Source of the DNA: Acidobacteriota bacterium
GTDB lineage: Bacteria; Acidobacteriota; Terriglobia; Terriglobales; Acidobacteriaceae
NCBI GenBank assembly: GCA_021778845.1
Contig: JAJYBU010000011.1
Span: 1 to 64,000 of the forward strand
Length of the DNA stretch: 64,000 bases
Direction: 5' to 3'
Program-made: the position numbers and the translations under genes
Shown: in pieces, positions 10,707 through 21,274 of the stretch
How the letters are laid out: each line of letters opens with the position of its first letter
How positions within the stretch are numbered: position 1 is the first letter of the stretch
Notes under the pieces: model-generated
Seen by the model: only the letters and a program-made list of their open reading frames with translations
The model's database searches: none
What the model was told of the DNA's origin: nothing

Positions 10707-10956
10707 AACACCGGCCACCATTTGCTTCCTCCATTACGCTTGCTCGTCCCTGCTCTTCTCTGGCATCCGTAGCCAAGCTAGCGCAGAAGTAATGAGCAAC
10801 CATCCTCGCGCCCCTTACGGTGATCCGAACCCTCCCTATGCCAGTCATAGCCACCCCGTTGTCCCCCCAAAGCCCCTAGAAATAAAATGCCCGGTTGCCG
10901 ATAGCTGGACTGCATGAGCAGCATGACAGCATCATCCCCGGTCAACAGCCGGGACG

Positions 10957-11676
10957 ATGCGACGCGTCTGCATGCGGAGGCGGTCGGTGCAGGGTCAGTT
11001 CCATAGCGGCAGTAGTTCCGACGCACTATCGCACGAAGGCTATGGCGTCGCACCAACGCGCCGCTCGGCAGCATCACAATATCACTGGCCACTTGCCCGC
11101 GAGATTCAGCAGTGGCTGGGAGAAGACTCCCAACTCGACCCTCTCTTCTTTGAAGAAATCTGGACGCTCGGGATGCCTGCAGCCGTTGAGAACCGTCGGC
11201 TCAGGTATATGCGGCGGACCGAGCAAGAGGCTCAACGGATCACCTTCCGGGAACTCGACAACTTCGGAATTTTGTCCTTTGTGCAAACCAGCGATTGTCC
11301 AGCGGACTTTGTCCCTCGTGGCCACGCTGCCACAATCGCACGATGCTACGATGCGTGCTGGCAGCAGGCATCTCCTGACGAAACGACCTCGCGGATACAG
11401 GACCAACCGCCACCATGTAGCGACGCATCTCCTGACAACACCAACAGCAGTCAACCCGTACTCCATCCCGCGACCCACGTTGCCGCACGCCAACTCCTGG
11501 GAGTAACCATCAATAGCAGCGAAGAACAGATCAAAGCTGCGTATCGGCAGAGGGTGCGCCAATGGCATCCCGACCTTCTCCAGCACCGCAGCGACGAAGT
11601 GCGCCGATTCGCCAACCAGCAGATGGTTGCGATCAACCAGGCCTACTGCATGCTGCGCAGCGAGCTCCCACTGTAG
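10957..11676 (+). CDS. Protein with C-terminal DnaJ (J) domain
   Basis: The C-terminal 65 or so residues form a J domain: AARQLLGVTINSSEEQIKAA, then a basic helix with the invariant HPD loop (RQWHPDLL) and a final helix ending AINQAYCMLR. Such domains recruit and stimulate DnaK/Hsp70. The preceding 170 residues are not recognised. They contain a region rich in aromatic and charged residues (LAREIQQWLGEDSQLDPLFF) and a polar linker. No Cys-rich or client-binding DnaJ regions are present, so this is a class III-like J protein. The start is uncertain because the first 20 residues are Arg/Ser-rich with weak initiation signals. Confidence 0.7.
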   Translation: MRRVCMRRRSVQGQFHSGSSSDALSHEGYGVAPTRRSAASQYHWPLAREIQQWLGEDSQLDPLFFEEIWTLGMPAAVENRRLRYMRRTEQEAQRITFRELDNFGILSFVQTSDCPADFVPRGHAATIARCYDACWQQASPDETTSRIQDQPPPCSDASPDNTNSSQPVLHPATHVAARQLLGVTINSSEEQIKAAYRQRVRQWHPDLLQHRSDEVRRFANQQMVAINQAYCMLRSELPL

Positions 11677-11835
11677 TCCTACGGATTCCCCTGCTGATCG
11701 CGCCGAAGGGCATCTGTTGCGCATGCAGCCACTGGCCACTTCAGCGTCAACATGGCAACCCTTCCCTTCATTCGTACTCACGATGCACGCCATGTCCCCA
11801 ACGGTATATCTTGATCTCACGGTATAGAGTTGAGG

Positions 11836-14800
11836 ATGCGCGTGACCGATCGATTCATCTCCGGAATGCTCACAAAATATCACCCCGCCAACAAGGTTCG
11901 ATTTGTTACCGCTGCCTCGCTCTTCGACGGCCACGACGTTTCGATCAACATCATGCGCCGCATCTTGATCGCCAATGGCGCGGAGGTCATTCACCTCGGC
12001 CACAACCGCTCGGTGGACGAGATCGTCACCGCCGCTTTGCAGGAGGACGTGCAAGGCATCGCGGTGTCAAGTTATCAAGGTGGCCATCTCGAATACTTCA
12101 AGTACATGATTGACCTGCTCAACAAGCGAGGAGGCACCCACATCAAGGTATTCGGCGGCGGTGGTGGCGTCATCGTTGCTGACGAGATCGCAGAGTTGGA
12201 GGCCTACGGTGTAGCCCGCATCTTCAGCCCCGAAGATGGCCAGCAAATGGGTCTAGCAGGCATGATCCTATCCATGATGCAGGCCTGCGACACGGACCTA
12301 TCTGCGTACGCTCCCACCGGCCTGAGTACGTTGATGAACGGCGACGCAGCATCGCGCCATCGAGCGCTGGCGCATCTGATCACCGCGCTCGAGAACGGAA
12401 AGGCCGATCCAACTCTGAAAGCCAGTCTTCATCAGGCCGCAAGCTCTGTCACCGTGCCAACACTCGGCATCACCGGAACTGGAGGCGCCGGGAAATCATC
12501 GCTAACCGACGAGTTAATTCGCCGCATTCGCCTCGATCAGGGCGATAACCTGAACATCGCCATGATCTCCATCGACCCGTCCCGCCGCAAATCGGGCGGA
12601 GCCTTGCTGGGCGATCGTATCCGCATGAACGCGATCGCTCCCTGGAGCGGCCAGCCTCGCATCTTCATGCGCTCACTCGCAACGCGCGAAGCCAGTTCGG
12701 AAGTTTCACTGGCTCTTCCTGACGTGATTGCCGCCTGCAAAATCTCTGGCTTCGATTTGATCATTGTCGAGACCTCCGGCATCGGCCAGGGCAACGCCGC
12801 CATCGTGCCGCTGGTCGATCTCAGCATGTATGTCATGACGCCCGAGTTCGGCGCAGCGTCGCAGCTTGAAAAAATCGACATGCTCGATTTTGCTGACTTC
12901 ATCGCCATCAATAAGTTTGATCGCAAGGGCTCGCATGACGCGCTCAATGCCGTATCCAAGCAGGTTCAGCGCAACCGCGAACTCTGGAGCCAGCAACCGG
13001 AGCAAATGCCCGTCTATGGCACGCAGGCCTCGCGCTTCAATGATGACGGCGTAACCGCGCTCTATCAGGGCCTGCTGCCAAGACTTGCCGCCCTCGGTCT
13101 ACCGGTCAAGCCCAGCACCCTGAGTCCAGTGAACGTCAGATTCTCATCTGCCAAACACGCGATCATACCGCCCTCTCGCATCCGTTATCTGGCGGAGATC
13201 GCTGATACCGTGCGGGGCTATCACCTCTTTGCTGCGAAGCAGGTCACGCTCGCACGAGAGCGCCAGCAGTTGCAAGAGTCCAAGCGCATGCTGGCCGCGG
13301 CCGGGAAGAGCGCAGACCTTGACGAACTAATCGGCGAACGAGACACCAAACTCCACAGCGCAGCCAAGGATCTACTCGCAATGTGGCCGAAGATGCAGGC
13401 CGCGTATGCCGGCGATCAATACATCGTCAAGAGCCGCGATAAGGAGATTCGCACACAACTCGTCACTACGACCTTGTCAGGAACCAGAATTCGCAAAGTG
13501 GCTCTGCCGCGCTTTGTCGATCACGGCGAAATTCTGCGTTGGCTCATAATGGACAACATACCCGGGTCGTTTCCCTACACCGCTGGCGTCTTCGCATTCA
13601 AGCGCGAGAACGAAGATCCAACCCGGATGTTCGCCGGCGAAGGCGATCCCTTCCGCACCAATCGACGCTTCAAACTTGTGTCAGAGGGCATGGCCGCCAA
13701 ACGCCTCTCTACCGCCTTCGATTCGGTAACACTTTACGGCGCGGATCCAGCCTTGCGTCCCGACATCTACGGTAAAATCGGCAACTCCGGCGTATCCATC
13801 GCCACTCTCGACGACATGAAAGTCTTATACGACGGCTTCGATTTGTGTGCCCCCGCCACCTCCGTGTCGATGACCATCAACGGTCCTGCGCCGACCATCC
13901 TCGCGATGTTCATGAACACCGCAATCGATCAGCAGTTGGATAAATTACGCGCCGAGATCAAGCGAGAGCCAACCGACCACGAAGCCGCCACCATCAAGGC
14001 CCGGGTCCTGAAAAATGTCCGCGGCACAGTGCAGGCCGATATCCTCAAAGAAGATCAGGGGCAGAACACCTGCATCTTCTCGACTGAATTCTCTCTCAAA
14101 GTCATGGGCGATATTCAGGAGTACTTTGTCCAACATCACGTACGCAACTTCTACTCGGTATCGATCTCCGGTTATCACATCGCGGAAGCAGGTGCGAATC
14201 CGATTTCACAGTTAGCTTTTACGCTGTCGAACGGCTTCACCTTTGTCGAAGCCTACCTTGCCCGCGGCTTGCATATCGACGAGTTCGCACCCAATCTTTC
14301 GTTCTTCTTTTCCAACGGCATGGACCCCGAATACACTGTGCTCGGAAGAGTTGCGCGGCGCATCTGGGCCATTGCCATGAAGGATAAATACGGTGCCAAC
14401 GAACGCTCTCAAAAGCTGAAATATCATGTGCAGACTTCAGGTCGCTCATTGCATGCTCAAGAGATCGACTTCAACGATATTCGTACAACGCTGCAAGCGT
14501 TGATTGCGATTTACGATAACTGTAATTCGTTGCACACCAACGCCTATGACGAGGCCATCACGACACCGACCGACGAGTCGGTCCGCCGCGCATTGGCCAT
14601 TCAATTGATCATCAACCGTGAATGGGGCCTCGCCAAAAACGAGAATCCGAATCAGGGAAGCTTCATCATCGAAGAGCTGACCGATCTGGTCGAGGAGGCT
14701 GTCCTTCAGGAATTCGAACGCATTGCCGAGCGCGGCGGCGTGCTCGGCGCCATGGAGACCGGCTACCAGCGCGGAAAGATTCAGGATGAGTCGATGCTAT

Positions 14801-15120
14801 ATGAGCAACAGAAGCATGATGGATCGTTGCCAATTATTGGCGTCAACACCTTTCGCAACCCGAAGGTATCCGGCAGCGCGCAACACATCGACCTCGCTCG
14901 ATCAACGGAAGAAGAAAAGCAATCACAGTTGACCCGGCTAGCCGCCTTCCATGCCCGCAACGCGGCAACGAGTCCTGCCATGCTGGCTGAATTACAGCAA
15001 GCTGTCATCCACAATGAAAACGTGTTTGCAAAACTAATGGATGCGGTACGAGTTTGCTCGCTGGGACAGATCACCGAAGCTCTGTTTACAGTAGGCGGAC
15101 AATATCGTCGCAACATGTGA
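11836..15120 (+). CDS. icmF: Fused isobutyryl-CoA mutase IcmF
   Basis: The adenosylcobalamin-dependent mutase has its G-protein chaperone fused in one chain of 1094 residues. The order is a B12-binding domain (FDGHDVS, then SSYQGG and a run of five glycines), a MeaI-type GTPase (P-loop GTGGAGKSS, later ETSGIGQGN), a linker, and the mutase barrel from about residue 560. Two residues that distinguish isobutyryl-/n-butyryl-CoA mutase from methylmalonyl-CoA mutase are present: Phe in MFAGEG (residue 599) and Gln in GQNTC (residue 743). Methylmalonyl-CoA mutase has Tyr and Arg there. An in-frame TTG at 11830 adds two residues; I prefer ATG at 11836. The gene is not clearly in an operon. Confidence 0.95.
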   Translation: MRVTDRFISGMLTKYHPANKVRFVTAASLFDGHDVSINIMRRILIANGAEVIHLGHNRSVDEIVTAALQEDVQGIAVSSYQGGHLEYFKYMIDLLNKRGGTHIKVFGGGGGVIVADEIAELEAYGVARIFSPEDGQQMGLAGMILSMMQACDTDLSAYAPTGLSTLMNGDAASRHRALAHLITALENGKADPTLKASLHQAASSVTVPTLGITGTGGAGKSSLTDELIRRIRLDQGDNLNIAMISIDPSRRKSGGALLGDRIRMNAIAPWSGQPRIFMRSLATREASSEVSLALPDVIAACKISGFDLIIVETSGIGQGNAAIVPLVDLSMYVMTPEFGAASQLEKIDMLDFADFIAINKFDRKGSHDALNAVSKQVQRNRELWSQQPEQMPVYGTQASRFNDDGVTALYQGLLPRLAALGLPVKPSTLSPVNVRFSSAKHAIIPPSRIRYLAEIADTVRGYHLFAAKQVTLARERQQLQESKRMLAAAGKSADLDELIGERDTKLHSAAKDLLAMWPKMQAAYAGDQYIVKSRDKEIRTQLVTTTLSGTRIRKVALPRFVDHGEILRWLIMDNIPGSFPYTAGVFAFKRENEDPTRMFAGEGDPFRTNRRFKLVSEGMAAKRLSTAFDSVTLYGADPALRPDIYGKIGNSGVSIATLDDMKVLYDGFDLCAPATSVSMTINGPAPTILAMFMNTAIDQQLDKLRAEIKREPTDHEAATIKARVLKNVRGTVQADILKEDQGQNTCIFSTEFSLKVMGDIQEYFVQHHVRNFYSVSISGYHIAEAGANPISQLAFTLSNGFTFVEAYLARGLHIDEFAPNLSFFFSNGMDPEYTVLGRVARRIWAIAMKDKYGANERSQKLKYHVQTSGRSLHAQEIDFNDIRTTLQALIAIYDNCNSLHTNAYDEAITTPTDESVRRALAIQLIINREWGLAKNENPNQGSFIIEELTDLVEEAVLQEFERIAERGGVLGAMETGYQRGKIQDESMLYEQQKHDGSLPIIGVNTFRNPKVSGSAQHIDLARSTEEEKQSQLTRLAAFHARNAATSPAMLAELQQAVIHNENVFAKLMDAVRVCSLGQITEALFTVGGQYRRNM

Positions 15121-15245
15121 TGCCGGCCAACGCCCATCGCATCGGACGGGTAATCTTTCCGCTATAATTTAGCGCGCGCCGTCCGCCGCATTCAATCACG
15201 CTTGCGATTAGAGGCGGCAAAGCAATCTGTCACGAGGTTCTGTCG

Positions 15246-16886
15246 ATGCCATCTTTCGACTTTGATTTTGTCGTCGTCGGATCAGGTTTCGGCGGTAGTG
15301 TTTCGGCCTTGCGCCTTACAGAGAAGGGCTACAAGGTCCTGGTGGTTGAGATGGGCCGGCGTTGGACACCTGAAAATCTTCCAGAAACAAACTGGAAATT
15401 ACATCGCTATTTCTGGAAACCCAAGCTCGGACTGCGCGGATTTTTCAATATACGTTTCTTCCGCCACGTCATGGTTCTGCACGGCAACGCGGTAGGGGGC
15501 GGCTCGATCACCTACGCCAACACGATGCTGGTGCCGCAGGACAGCGTATGGGACCACGGCACATGGGCCGGCCTCGACGACTGGAAGCGCGTGATGCCCA
15601 CGCATTATGCAACCGCCAAACGCATGATGGGCGTTGTCACCAATCCCATCCTTGCGCCTGCTGACCGCAAATTGAAAGAGATGGCCGACGCCGCGGGTGT
15701 GGGTGACACTTTCTACCCCACGGATGTTGCAATCTTCTTCGGCAAGGATGGTGAGGACCGAGGTACTCCCTCCGCCGATCCATATTTTTACGGTGAAGGT
15801 CCAGAGCGCCAGAGTTGCATTGGCTGCGGCGGCTGCATGGTGGGCTGCCGCCATAATGCCAAGAACACCCTGGACAAAAACTACCTTTATCTGGCCGAGA
15901 AAAATGGCGCGCGCGTCCTCGCTGAGACAAAAGTAGTGGACGTGCGGCCGCTCAATGGCAAACACGATGGGAGCGAGGGATACGAGGTCTTCACCCAATC
16001 TTCCCTGGCTTGGTTCGGAGGCAAGGCGCAGCGATTCACCACACGAGGCGTTATCTTCGCCGGCTCATCGCTCGGTACGCAGGAGTTGTTGTTCCGCCTC
16101 AAGCAGAGCGGCTCCTTGCCACATATCTCCAACCAACTTGGCAACCGCGTACTCACCAATGCAGAGTCACTGATCGCCGTGCGCTATCCAGGCGGAGCAG
16201 AGGACATGTCCAAGGGCATTGCCATCGGCTCCGGCATCTACATCGACGCGAATACCCACATCGAAGCCACCCGCTACCCTCGCGGCTCCGATGCCCTCAG
16301 TCCCCTGTCGACCTTGCTCGTCAACGGGCGCCCCGGCCCTACTCGTATCTTCACTTGGCTAGGAACACTGGGGCTCCAGTTGTTGAAGTCTCCGTGGAGA
16401 ACGTTCCGCGCAATTCAACCCTTCGGTGCCGCGCATGAGACGCTGATCCTGCTCTGCATGCAGGCCATCGATGGCCATCTCACCATGCGACTCAAGAGGC
16501 CCTGGTACTGGCCCTTCATCAAAGTGCTCACGACCGCTGGCGATCGCATCCCCACCTACATCCCCGCAGCAAACCGCTTCGCCGAACTCGGCGCATCCGT
16601 CACAGGAGGCGTACCTTGCACGACCATCACAGAAGTGCTCTTCAACATCCCCATGACCGCACACTGCATCGGCGGCGCAGGCATGGCGGACACCCCTGAA
16701 CGCGGAGTCATCGACCACCATAACCGCATCTTTGGCTACACAAATCTCTACATCTGCGATGGCTCCATGGTCAGTGCGAACCTTGGCGTCAATCCGGCCC
16801 TCACCATCACAGCACTCACCGAGCGCGCCATGGAGCACATTCCAGAGAAAGCCAAGCCCCACACCTCCGACGCATCGCGACAATAA
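15246..16886 (+). CDS. GMC-family FAD-dependent oxidoreductase (cholesterol-oxidase-like)
   Basis: The 546 residues include an N-terminal FAD-binding Rossmann motif (VVVGSGFGGSVSALRL) and the GMC-like segment GNAVGGGSITYANTML. A cysteine cluster CIGCGGCMVGC followed by RHNAKNTLDKNYL is typical of the cholesterol-oxidase-like branch. The C-terminal block ends NLGVNPALTITALTERA. The substrate is probably an alcohol or sterol-like compound but cannot be read from sequence. No signal peptide is visible. It follows icmF by 125 bp on the same strand. The family is well supported; the specific activity is unknown. Confidence 0.88.
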   Translation: MPSFDFDFVVVGSGFGGSVSALRLTEKGYKVLVVEMGRRWTPENLPETNWKLHRYFWKPKLGLRGFFNIRFFRHVMVLHGNAVGGGSITYANTMLVPQDSVWDHGTWAGLDDWKRVMPTHYATAKRMMGVVTNPILAPADRKLKEMADAAGVGDTFYPTDVAIFFGKDGEDRGTPSADPYFYGEGPERQSCIGCGGCMVGCRHNAKNTLDKNYLYLAEKNGARVLAETKVVDVRPLNGKHDGSEGYEVFTQSSLAWFGGKAQRFTTRGVIFAGSSLGTQELLFRLKQSGSLPHISNQLGNRVLTNAESLIAVRYPGGAEDMSKGIAIGSGIYIDANTHIEATRYPRGSDALSPLSTLLVNGRPGPTRIFTWLGTLGLQLLKSPWRTFRAIQPFGAAHETLILLCMQAIDGHLTMRLKRPWYWPFIKVLTTAGDRIPTYIPAANRFAELGASVTGGVPCTTITEVLFNIPMTAHCIGGAGMADTPERGVIDHHNRIFGYTNLYICDGSMVSANLGVNPALTITALTERAMEHIPEKAKPHTSDASRQ

Positions 16887-17000
16887 TAACGCTGCGAAGT
16901 TCAGCGTCGGGTCCCATGCTCAGATGGCAACGCACAAATTTCTGAGCCCCCTCCTTTTCCCGCGGTCCTCGACACCTTCAGCCGAAGCACAAGGCGCAAA

Positions 17001-17036
17001 GCAACGTGGCTTCCCCCTCAGGAGAAGCCACGTTGC
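17001..17036. terminator. Bidirectional terminator between the GMC gene and the TonB receptor
   Basis: A perfect 13-bp stem (17001-17013 with 17024-17036) has a 10-base loop and lies between two convergent genes. It can serve both strands. U-tracts are weak on either side. Confidence 0.7.
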
Positions 17037-17084
17037 TCAGAACCGACGTTCCCGCACCCTCGCTACAGCCAAGGGTCCGCGATT

Positions 17085-20000
17085 TCAGAACTTCACATTA
17101 GCGCCCAGCCACATGGTCCGGTTGCCAGGATCGGGTCCGAAGTAGCCGCCAGGCTGGGCACCGCCGGTAACAACTCCGAAGTTGTTGTTGGTACCGGTGT
17201 TGCACAACTGCCCGCTGCCTGCGAACGGTCCCACGGTGGTGGCGCTTGCAGGGCAGGAGCTGTTCGGGTTGGCGAAGTGAGGCGTGTTCGTGAGGCTGAA
17301 GGCGTCCGCCCGAATCTCGAGCGTGGCCCACTCCTTTACCTTGAAGTCACGCACGACACTGAGGTCCGCGATAAAGTAGCCCGGACCGCGGAATTCGTTG
17401 CGATTCGTGTTGCCATAGTGAGCGTTCGCAGCACTGGTAATCAGTGGAGCGGCAAAGGAACTCGGCGCGAAGTATTCGCACGTTGGATCACCCACGGCGC
17501 AGGTAACGCCTGTGCGTGGAGGCCGTCCATGCGTCAAGTGGAAAGGCGTCACGAGATCAGCCGTCTGTCCGGAGCCATTTGCATTCAGGTTGCCACCCGC
17601 GCCGACGGTAAATGGTACTCCGCTCATGGAACTGATCACCGGGTTGACGAGCCAGTTACCGAGAATCGCGCCGGCAACTCCACTCTGCAACCACGGTTGT
17701 CCCTTCCCGAATGGCAGTGCCATCACGCCCAGAATCTCAAGATTATTGGTCCGATCGAAATTAGCCGGGGAGTAGTTCTTTTGCCAAACCGACGGATAGG
17801 GGAACGCGAGTCCGCCCAGATCTTCGTTGTCCGCGTAGCTCATCGCCTTCGACCACGTATAGATCACGTTAAGGCTGGACCCGCCACCAAAAAGGTAGGT
17901 CAGCTTCGTCTGCAGCGAATCGTAGCGGCTATGTTTGAACGGATTCAGTTCGTTGATCGTTCCTGTATAGTTCGCTCCGTACTTCTGGCTCAGCAGACCG
18001 CCGGCGCTGCCGGTGCCCGGGGCTGAAGCGTTGGCATTCATATTCACTACCGGCCGAACAGCGTAGGCCCCGACGTAACCGACGTTGAGCGTAACGCTGT
18101 GCCCGAACTGCTGCTCGATGGTGAGGTTGTAGGAATTGATGAACCCGCGTTTGAAGGGATTCGGAATCGTCGTAGTGCTGATACTGGTCGGCAGTGCGAT
18201 CGACCCGGAGCTCAGATTGGGCAGCGGCTGCAGCACAATGCCGGTCGGTACGGAGTAGCTTCCGCTACCCAGCCCCGTGCCGTTCAAGCCTGTCAGACTG
18301 GCCGCAGGAATGAAGCTCGCCGTATTGGCTGGAATATTTGTATCGAGCAGCACCGAAGGATACGAGTTCATAAACACGTGCCAGGTGTAGGGGTCTTCAC
18401 TCATCCCATAGCCTGCCCGGACCACGGTCGTGGGCATGATGCGGTAGGCGGCCCCGAGACGCGGCAGAAACTGACCCGATCCCACGTCGACGCCATCGTT
18501 GACTGGAGTGTTACCGTACCCGCCGAGGAGAACATTCCCCGTATCGAGGTTGAGATAGCGTAGACCTTTCCCGTTGTCGCCGTATGCAAACGGGTAGAAC
18601 TCCCAGCGAATGCCCAACGTCAGCGTCAGCTTAGGCGTTACCTGGTAATGGTCTTGCAGGTACCATGCCCACTGCGACCACCGCATGGCGGTCGGGTTGA
18701 AGAGCGCTCTAGATTTGCCGGTAGCGCCAGGTAGGCCGAGCAGAAAATCTGCCCATGAATGGAACCATGTCGGGGTAGACCCTTCCAGGTCTGTGACAAA
18801 TCCGTTGAACGACAGCACCCCGCGTGGGTTTTGGAACGTGCCACCCTGCGGCTGGAAGTGGTTGATCTGCGAGTGATTCCACTCGAGTCCACCGCGGAAT
18901 GCATGCTTGCCCTTATTCCAGCTGACGTTCGCGCCAGTTACAAATTGCTGGTCGCGGAACAGGAATGGATTGGCGACTTGGGCATTGCCCAGGTTGGCAC
19001 CGATTGTATTTCCGGTCCCTGGCGGCGTACTGCCAACCGGGAAAATGAAGCCAGGATACCCGTAGTAGAGGCTTGGATCCCCGGTAGCACCGGCATTGTT
19101 GGTTCCCGGAATATGTAACGTGTCGAGTCCTCGCGCCGAAGTGAGATCGAACGTAGAGCCCAGCCGCTGCCGCGTGAAGCCGAAGTTCCAATCGACCAGC
19201 AGGGATGGAGTAAACGTGTGGGTGGCTCCAAGACCGATGTCCTGAACAAGTCCCGGCGCGTTGCCGAGCTGTCCGCCATTGGTTGCATCCCCAATTGCGG
19301 TTCCAAGCAGAGGCGGGTCGTACGCCAGGGTCTTGGATAAGCTATAGCGTCCGAACATCGTGGTGCTCTGGGTCGGAATGTAGTTGATCTTGATATCTGC
19401 GTTGTCGCGGTTGAACAGAGCCGTTCCGCTGCCCGTCCAATTGTTCGTATCGTTGGTCGTTGTGAATTCCTGCGGAATTAATGGCTGCAACAACGTCGCC
19501 ATCGCTTGCGCGGCAGGATCGATCCGGTCCGGGCAAACGACATTGAGCACCCCATCGCAGGAGATCTGCTGCTTGTTCGCTCCGTTCTGGTCGCCCGTCG
19601 CAGGATCGTAGATAATTGGGTTCCCCGGCAGATTGCGAAAGTCGCCCGTCATCATCGCCGCGGTCGGAAGCGTCCGGGTATCAGGTCCTGCCAATTGCCG
19701 CTGCGTCGTACGCTCGTAGTCGCCAAAGAAGAACAGCTTGTCCCTTATGATCCGACCACCGATGGAACCTCCAAACTGGTTCTGATTATTCCGGTTTTTC
19801 TTCGGGAAGAGCTTGGGGTCGGTCTGGAAGTAGTTCCGCGCCGCAAAGTTCTGGTCTGTATGGTAAATGTGGGCGCCACCGTGAAAGCGGTTGGTACCAG
19901 TCTTGATCTCCACATTGATGGCGGCGCCGCCAGCCATTCCCTGCTCAGCATCGAACGAGTTGGTCGACACGTTCACCGTCGCGATCGCGTCAGACGGCGG

Positions 20001-20693
20001 GACGTAGGCCACGTTGGCAGGCAGGTATGGAAACGCGTCCTGAACACCATCGATACGCGTATTGTTTCCCTGATTCGACATACCGTTCACATTGGTATTG
20101 ATCGCCCGCTGCGGGTTCCCGGCCAGCGAGTTTGTCTCAGCAGTCAGTCCTGCACCCGGAACAGTCCGCAGCAACTCCTGGAAATTTCCTCCCTGAGAAC
20201 CCATAATCGGCAGATTCTGGATCTCTTTCGCCGTGATGTCGGTATGTACATCAGCAGAGTCAGTTTGCAGAAGTGGTGGCGCGGTGGTCACGGTAACGTT
20301 TTGCGTCGCGGAAGCCACCTTGAGTTGCGCATCAACGCGTGCGATTTCATTCGCTCGGACAACCACTCCCGTAGTTTCTTGCGTGGAGAACTTGGGCGCC
20401 GTGACGGTCACCTTGTAAGTACCCGGAAGCAGCGCCGTGAAGCGATAGATGCCGATTGAGTCGGAAGTCTCCGTCTGGCTGACCCCGGTCTGAACCTCCA
20501 ATGCGGTTACATTGGCACCGGATACCGCAGCACCGGTGGAATCCGTTACAGTGCCGACTACCGATCCGTAGAGCACCTGCGCCTGTGCAGTCGGCACCAA
20601 AAGTAGAACCGCCACCAGGAGCAGAACAACGCCCAGACTCCGAGTTACGAACAACCGACTGTCTATTACCGTGCGATTGATACTGTGCATCAT
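17085..20693 (-). CDS. Oar-like TonB-dependent outer-membrane receptor with carboxypeptidase-regulatory-like domain
   Basis: The 1202-residue protein has a signal peptide ending near TAQAQ. A beta-sandwich regulatory domain follows (about 40-125: GSVVGTVTDSTGAAVSGANV, then GIYRFTALLPGTYKVTV), then a plug (LPIMGSQGGNFQELLRTVPG; NTRIDGVQDAF) and a large barrel ending in an aromatic C-terminus (WLGANVKF). This Oar/CarbopepD_reg architecture is abundant in Acidobacteriota and is usually linked to uptake of plant or microbial glycans. AGGAGG lies eight bases upstream of the ATG at 20693. It is divergent from two Gfo/Idh/MocA genes and near a glycosidase, which suggests a carbohydrate substrate. 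The substrate is inferred from context only. Confidence 0.93.
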   Translation of the reverse strand: MMHSINRTVIDSRLFVTRSLGVVLLLVAVLLLVPTAQAQVLYGSVVGTVTDSTGAAVSGANVTALEVQTGVSQTETSDSIGIYRFTALLPGTYKVTVTAPKFSTQETTGVVVRANEIARVDAQLKVASATQNVTVTTAPPLLQTDSADVHTDITAKEIQNLPIMGSQGGNFQELLRTVPGAGLTAETNSLAGNPQRAINTNVNGMSNQGNNTRIDGVQDAFPYLPANVAYVPPSDAIATVNVSTNSFDAEQGMAGGAAINVEIKTGTNRFHGGAHIYHTDQNFAARNYFQTDPKLFPKKNRNNQNQFGGSIGGRIIRDKLFFFGDYERTTQRQLAGPDTRTLPTAAMMTGDFRNLPGNPIIYDPATGDQNGANKQQISCDGVLNVVCPDRIDPAAQAMATLLQPLIPQEFTTTNDTNNWTGSGTALFNRDNADIKINYIPTQSTTMFGRYSLSKTLAYDPPLLGTAIGDATNGGQLGNAPGLVQDIGLGATHTFTPSLLVDWNFGFTRQRLGSTFDLTSARGLDTLHIPGTNNAGATGDPSLYYGYPGFIFPVGSTPPGTGNTIGANLGNAQVANPFLFRDQQFVTGANVSWNKGKHAFRGGLEWNHSQINHFQPQGGTFQNPRGVLSFNGFVTDLEGSTPTWFHSWADFLLGLPGATGKSRALFNPTAMRWSQWAWYLQDHYQVTPKLTLTLGIRWEFYPFAYGDNGKGLRYLNLDTGNVLLGGYGNTPVNDGVDVGSGQFLPRLGAAYRIMPTTVVRAGYGMSEDPYTWHVFMNSYPSVLLDTNIPANTASFIPAASLTGLNGTGLGSGSYSVPTGIVLQPLPNLSSGSIALPTSISTTTIPNPFKRGFINSYNLTIEQQFGHSVTLNVGYVGAYAVRPVVNMNANASAPGTGSAGGLLSQKYGANYTGTINELNPFKHSRYDSLQTKLTYLFGGGSSLNVIYTWSKAMSYADNEDLGGLAFPYPSVWQKNYSPANFDRTNNLEILGVMALPFGKGQPWLQSGVAGAILGNWLVNPVISSMSGVPFTVGAGGNLNANGSGQTADLVTPFHLTHGRPPRTGVTCAVGDPTCEYFAPSSFAAPLITSAANAHYGNTNRNEFRGPGYFIADLSVVRDFKVKEWATLEIRADAFSLTNTPHFANPNSSCPASATTVGPFAGSGQLCNTGTNNNFGVVTGGAQPGGYFGPDPGNRTMWLGANVKF

Positions 20694-21274
20694 AGTTGTT
20701 GCCTCCTAATGGTACTGCGACGGAAATGCCCGACCTCGTTATCGACGGTGCCGACAAAACCTAATTTAATACGCGATGCAAACAATATTGAAGTGCTTTA
20801 ATATATGTCAAGATATTTCTTCAACAAAGTTCAGCAGCGTCCAAACTCCAGATTCCGGACTGCCCTCACAGATCTCTCGGAAAACTCCGGTGCCCCTCCC
20901 GGCGCTACGGCAAGGCCTCCGCTCCGCCTACCTCCAACAAGCTTCCGTGAAACTTCACGGAATTGGATTCCTGCTTCATACATCTCTGATCATCGAATGC
21001 GTCGGACGGGCAAATCGCTCGAAGGCAACCACTCCATCGCCAAATTTCGCAAGAGTCACCACGTCAACCCGCACCGCCTGTGTGCTAAAGCTACTCCCGG
21101 CCCGCACCCAATCGAACAGAAAACGTATCATCTCTGTGGGTCTCCCAAAGGAAACACGGCTTCGATTTGCCATGTGCATCACCAGTGTCATAGATTGTTT
21201 TCCTAAGTTGTCCTAGCCAACTAAACGTAGCCACGCAAGGCGCACATGCTCAGGTATCGAGAGGATCACACTTT
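20694..21274. other. 581-bp divergent promoter region of the carbohydrate locus
   Basis: It separates the TonB receptor from the Gfo/Idh/MocA pair. It holds an AT-rich stretch near the receptor start with an imperfect palindrome (ATTGAAG-TG-CTTTAAT near 20790) and a perfect 20-bp inverted repeat at 20943-20962. Overlapping open frames at 20776-21216 lack domains and plausible initiation signals and are not called. Confidence 0.6.
20943..20962. promoter_or_regulatory. Perfect 9-bp inverted repeat, possible operator
   Basis: TTCCGTGAA-AC-TTCACGGAA lies in the divergent region 250 bp from the receptor start and 310 bp from the first oxidoreductase. The two 9-bp arms are exact. It could be a regulator-binding site or a small hairpin; no T-tract follows. 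The role is inferred. Confidence 0.45.

Noticed and set aside
11074..12054. 326-residue antisense frame
   Set aside because: Antisense to the J-domain gene and the icmF 5' end; both sense genes have clear motifs.
20776..21216. Two overlapping frames upstream of the first Gfo/Idh/MocA gene
   Set aside because: Both frames open over the same DNA, neither with recognisable features; region better explained as promoter DNA.
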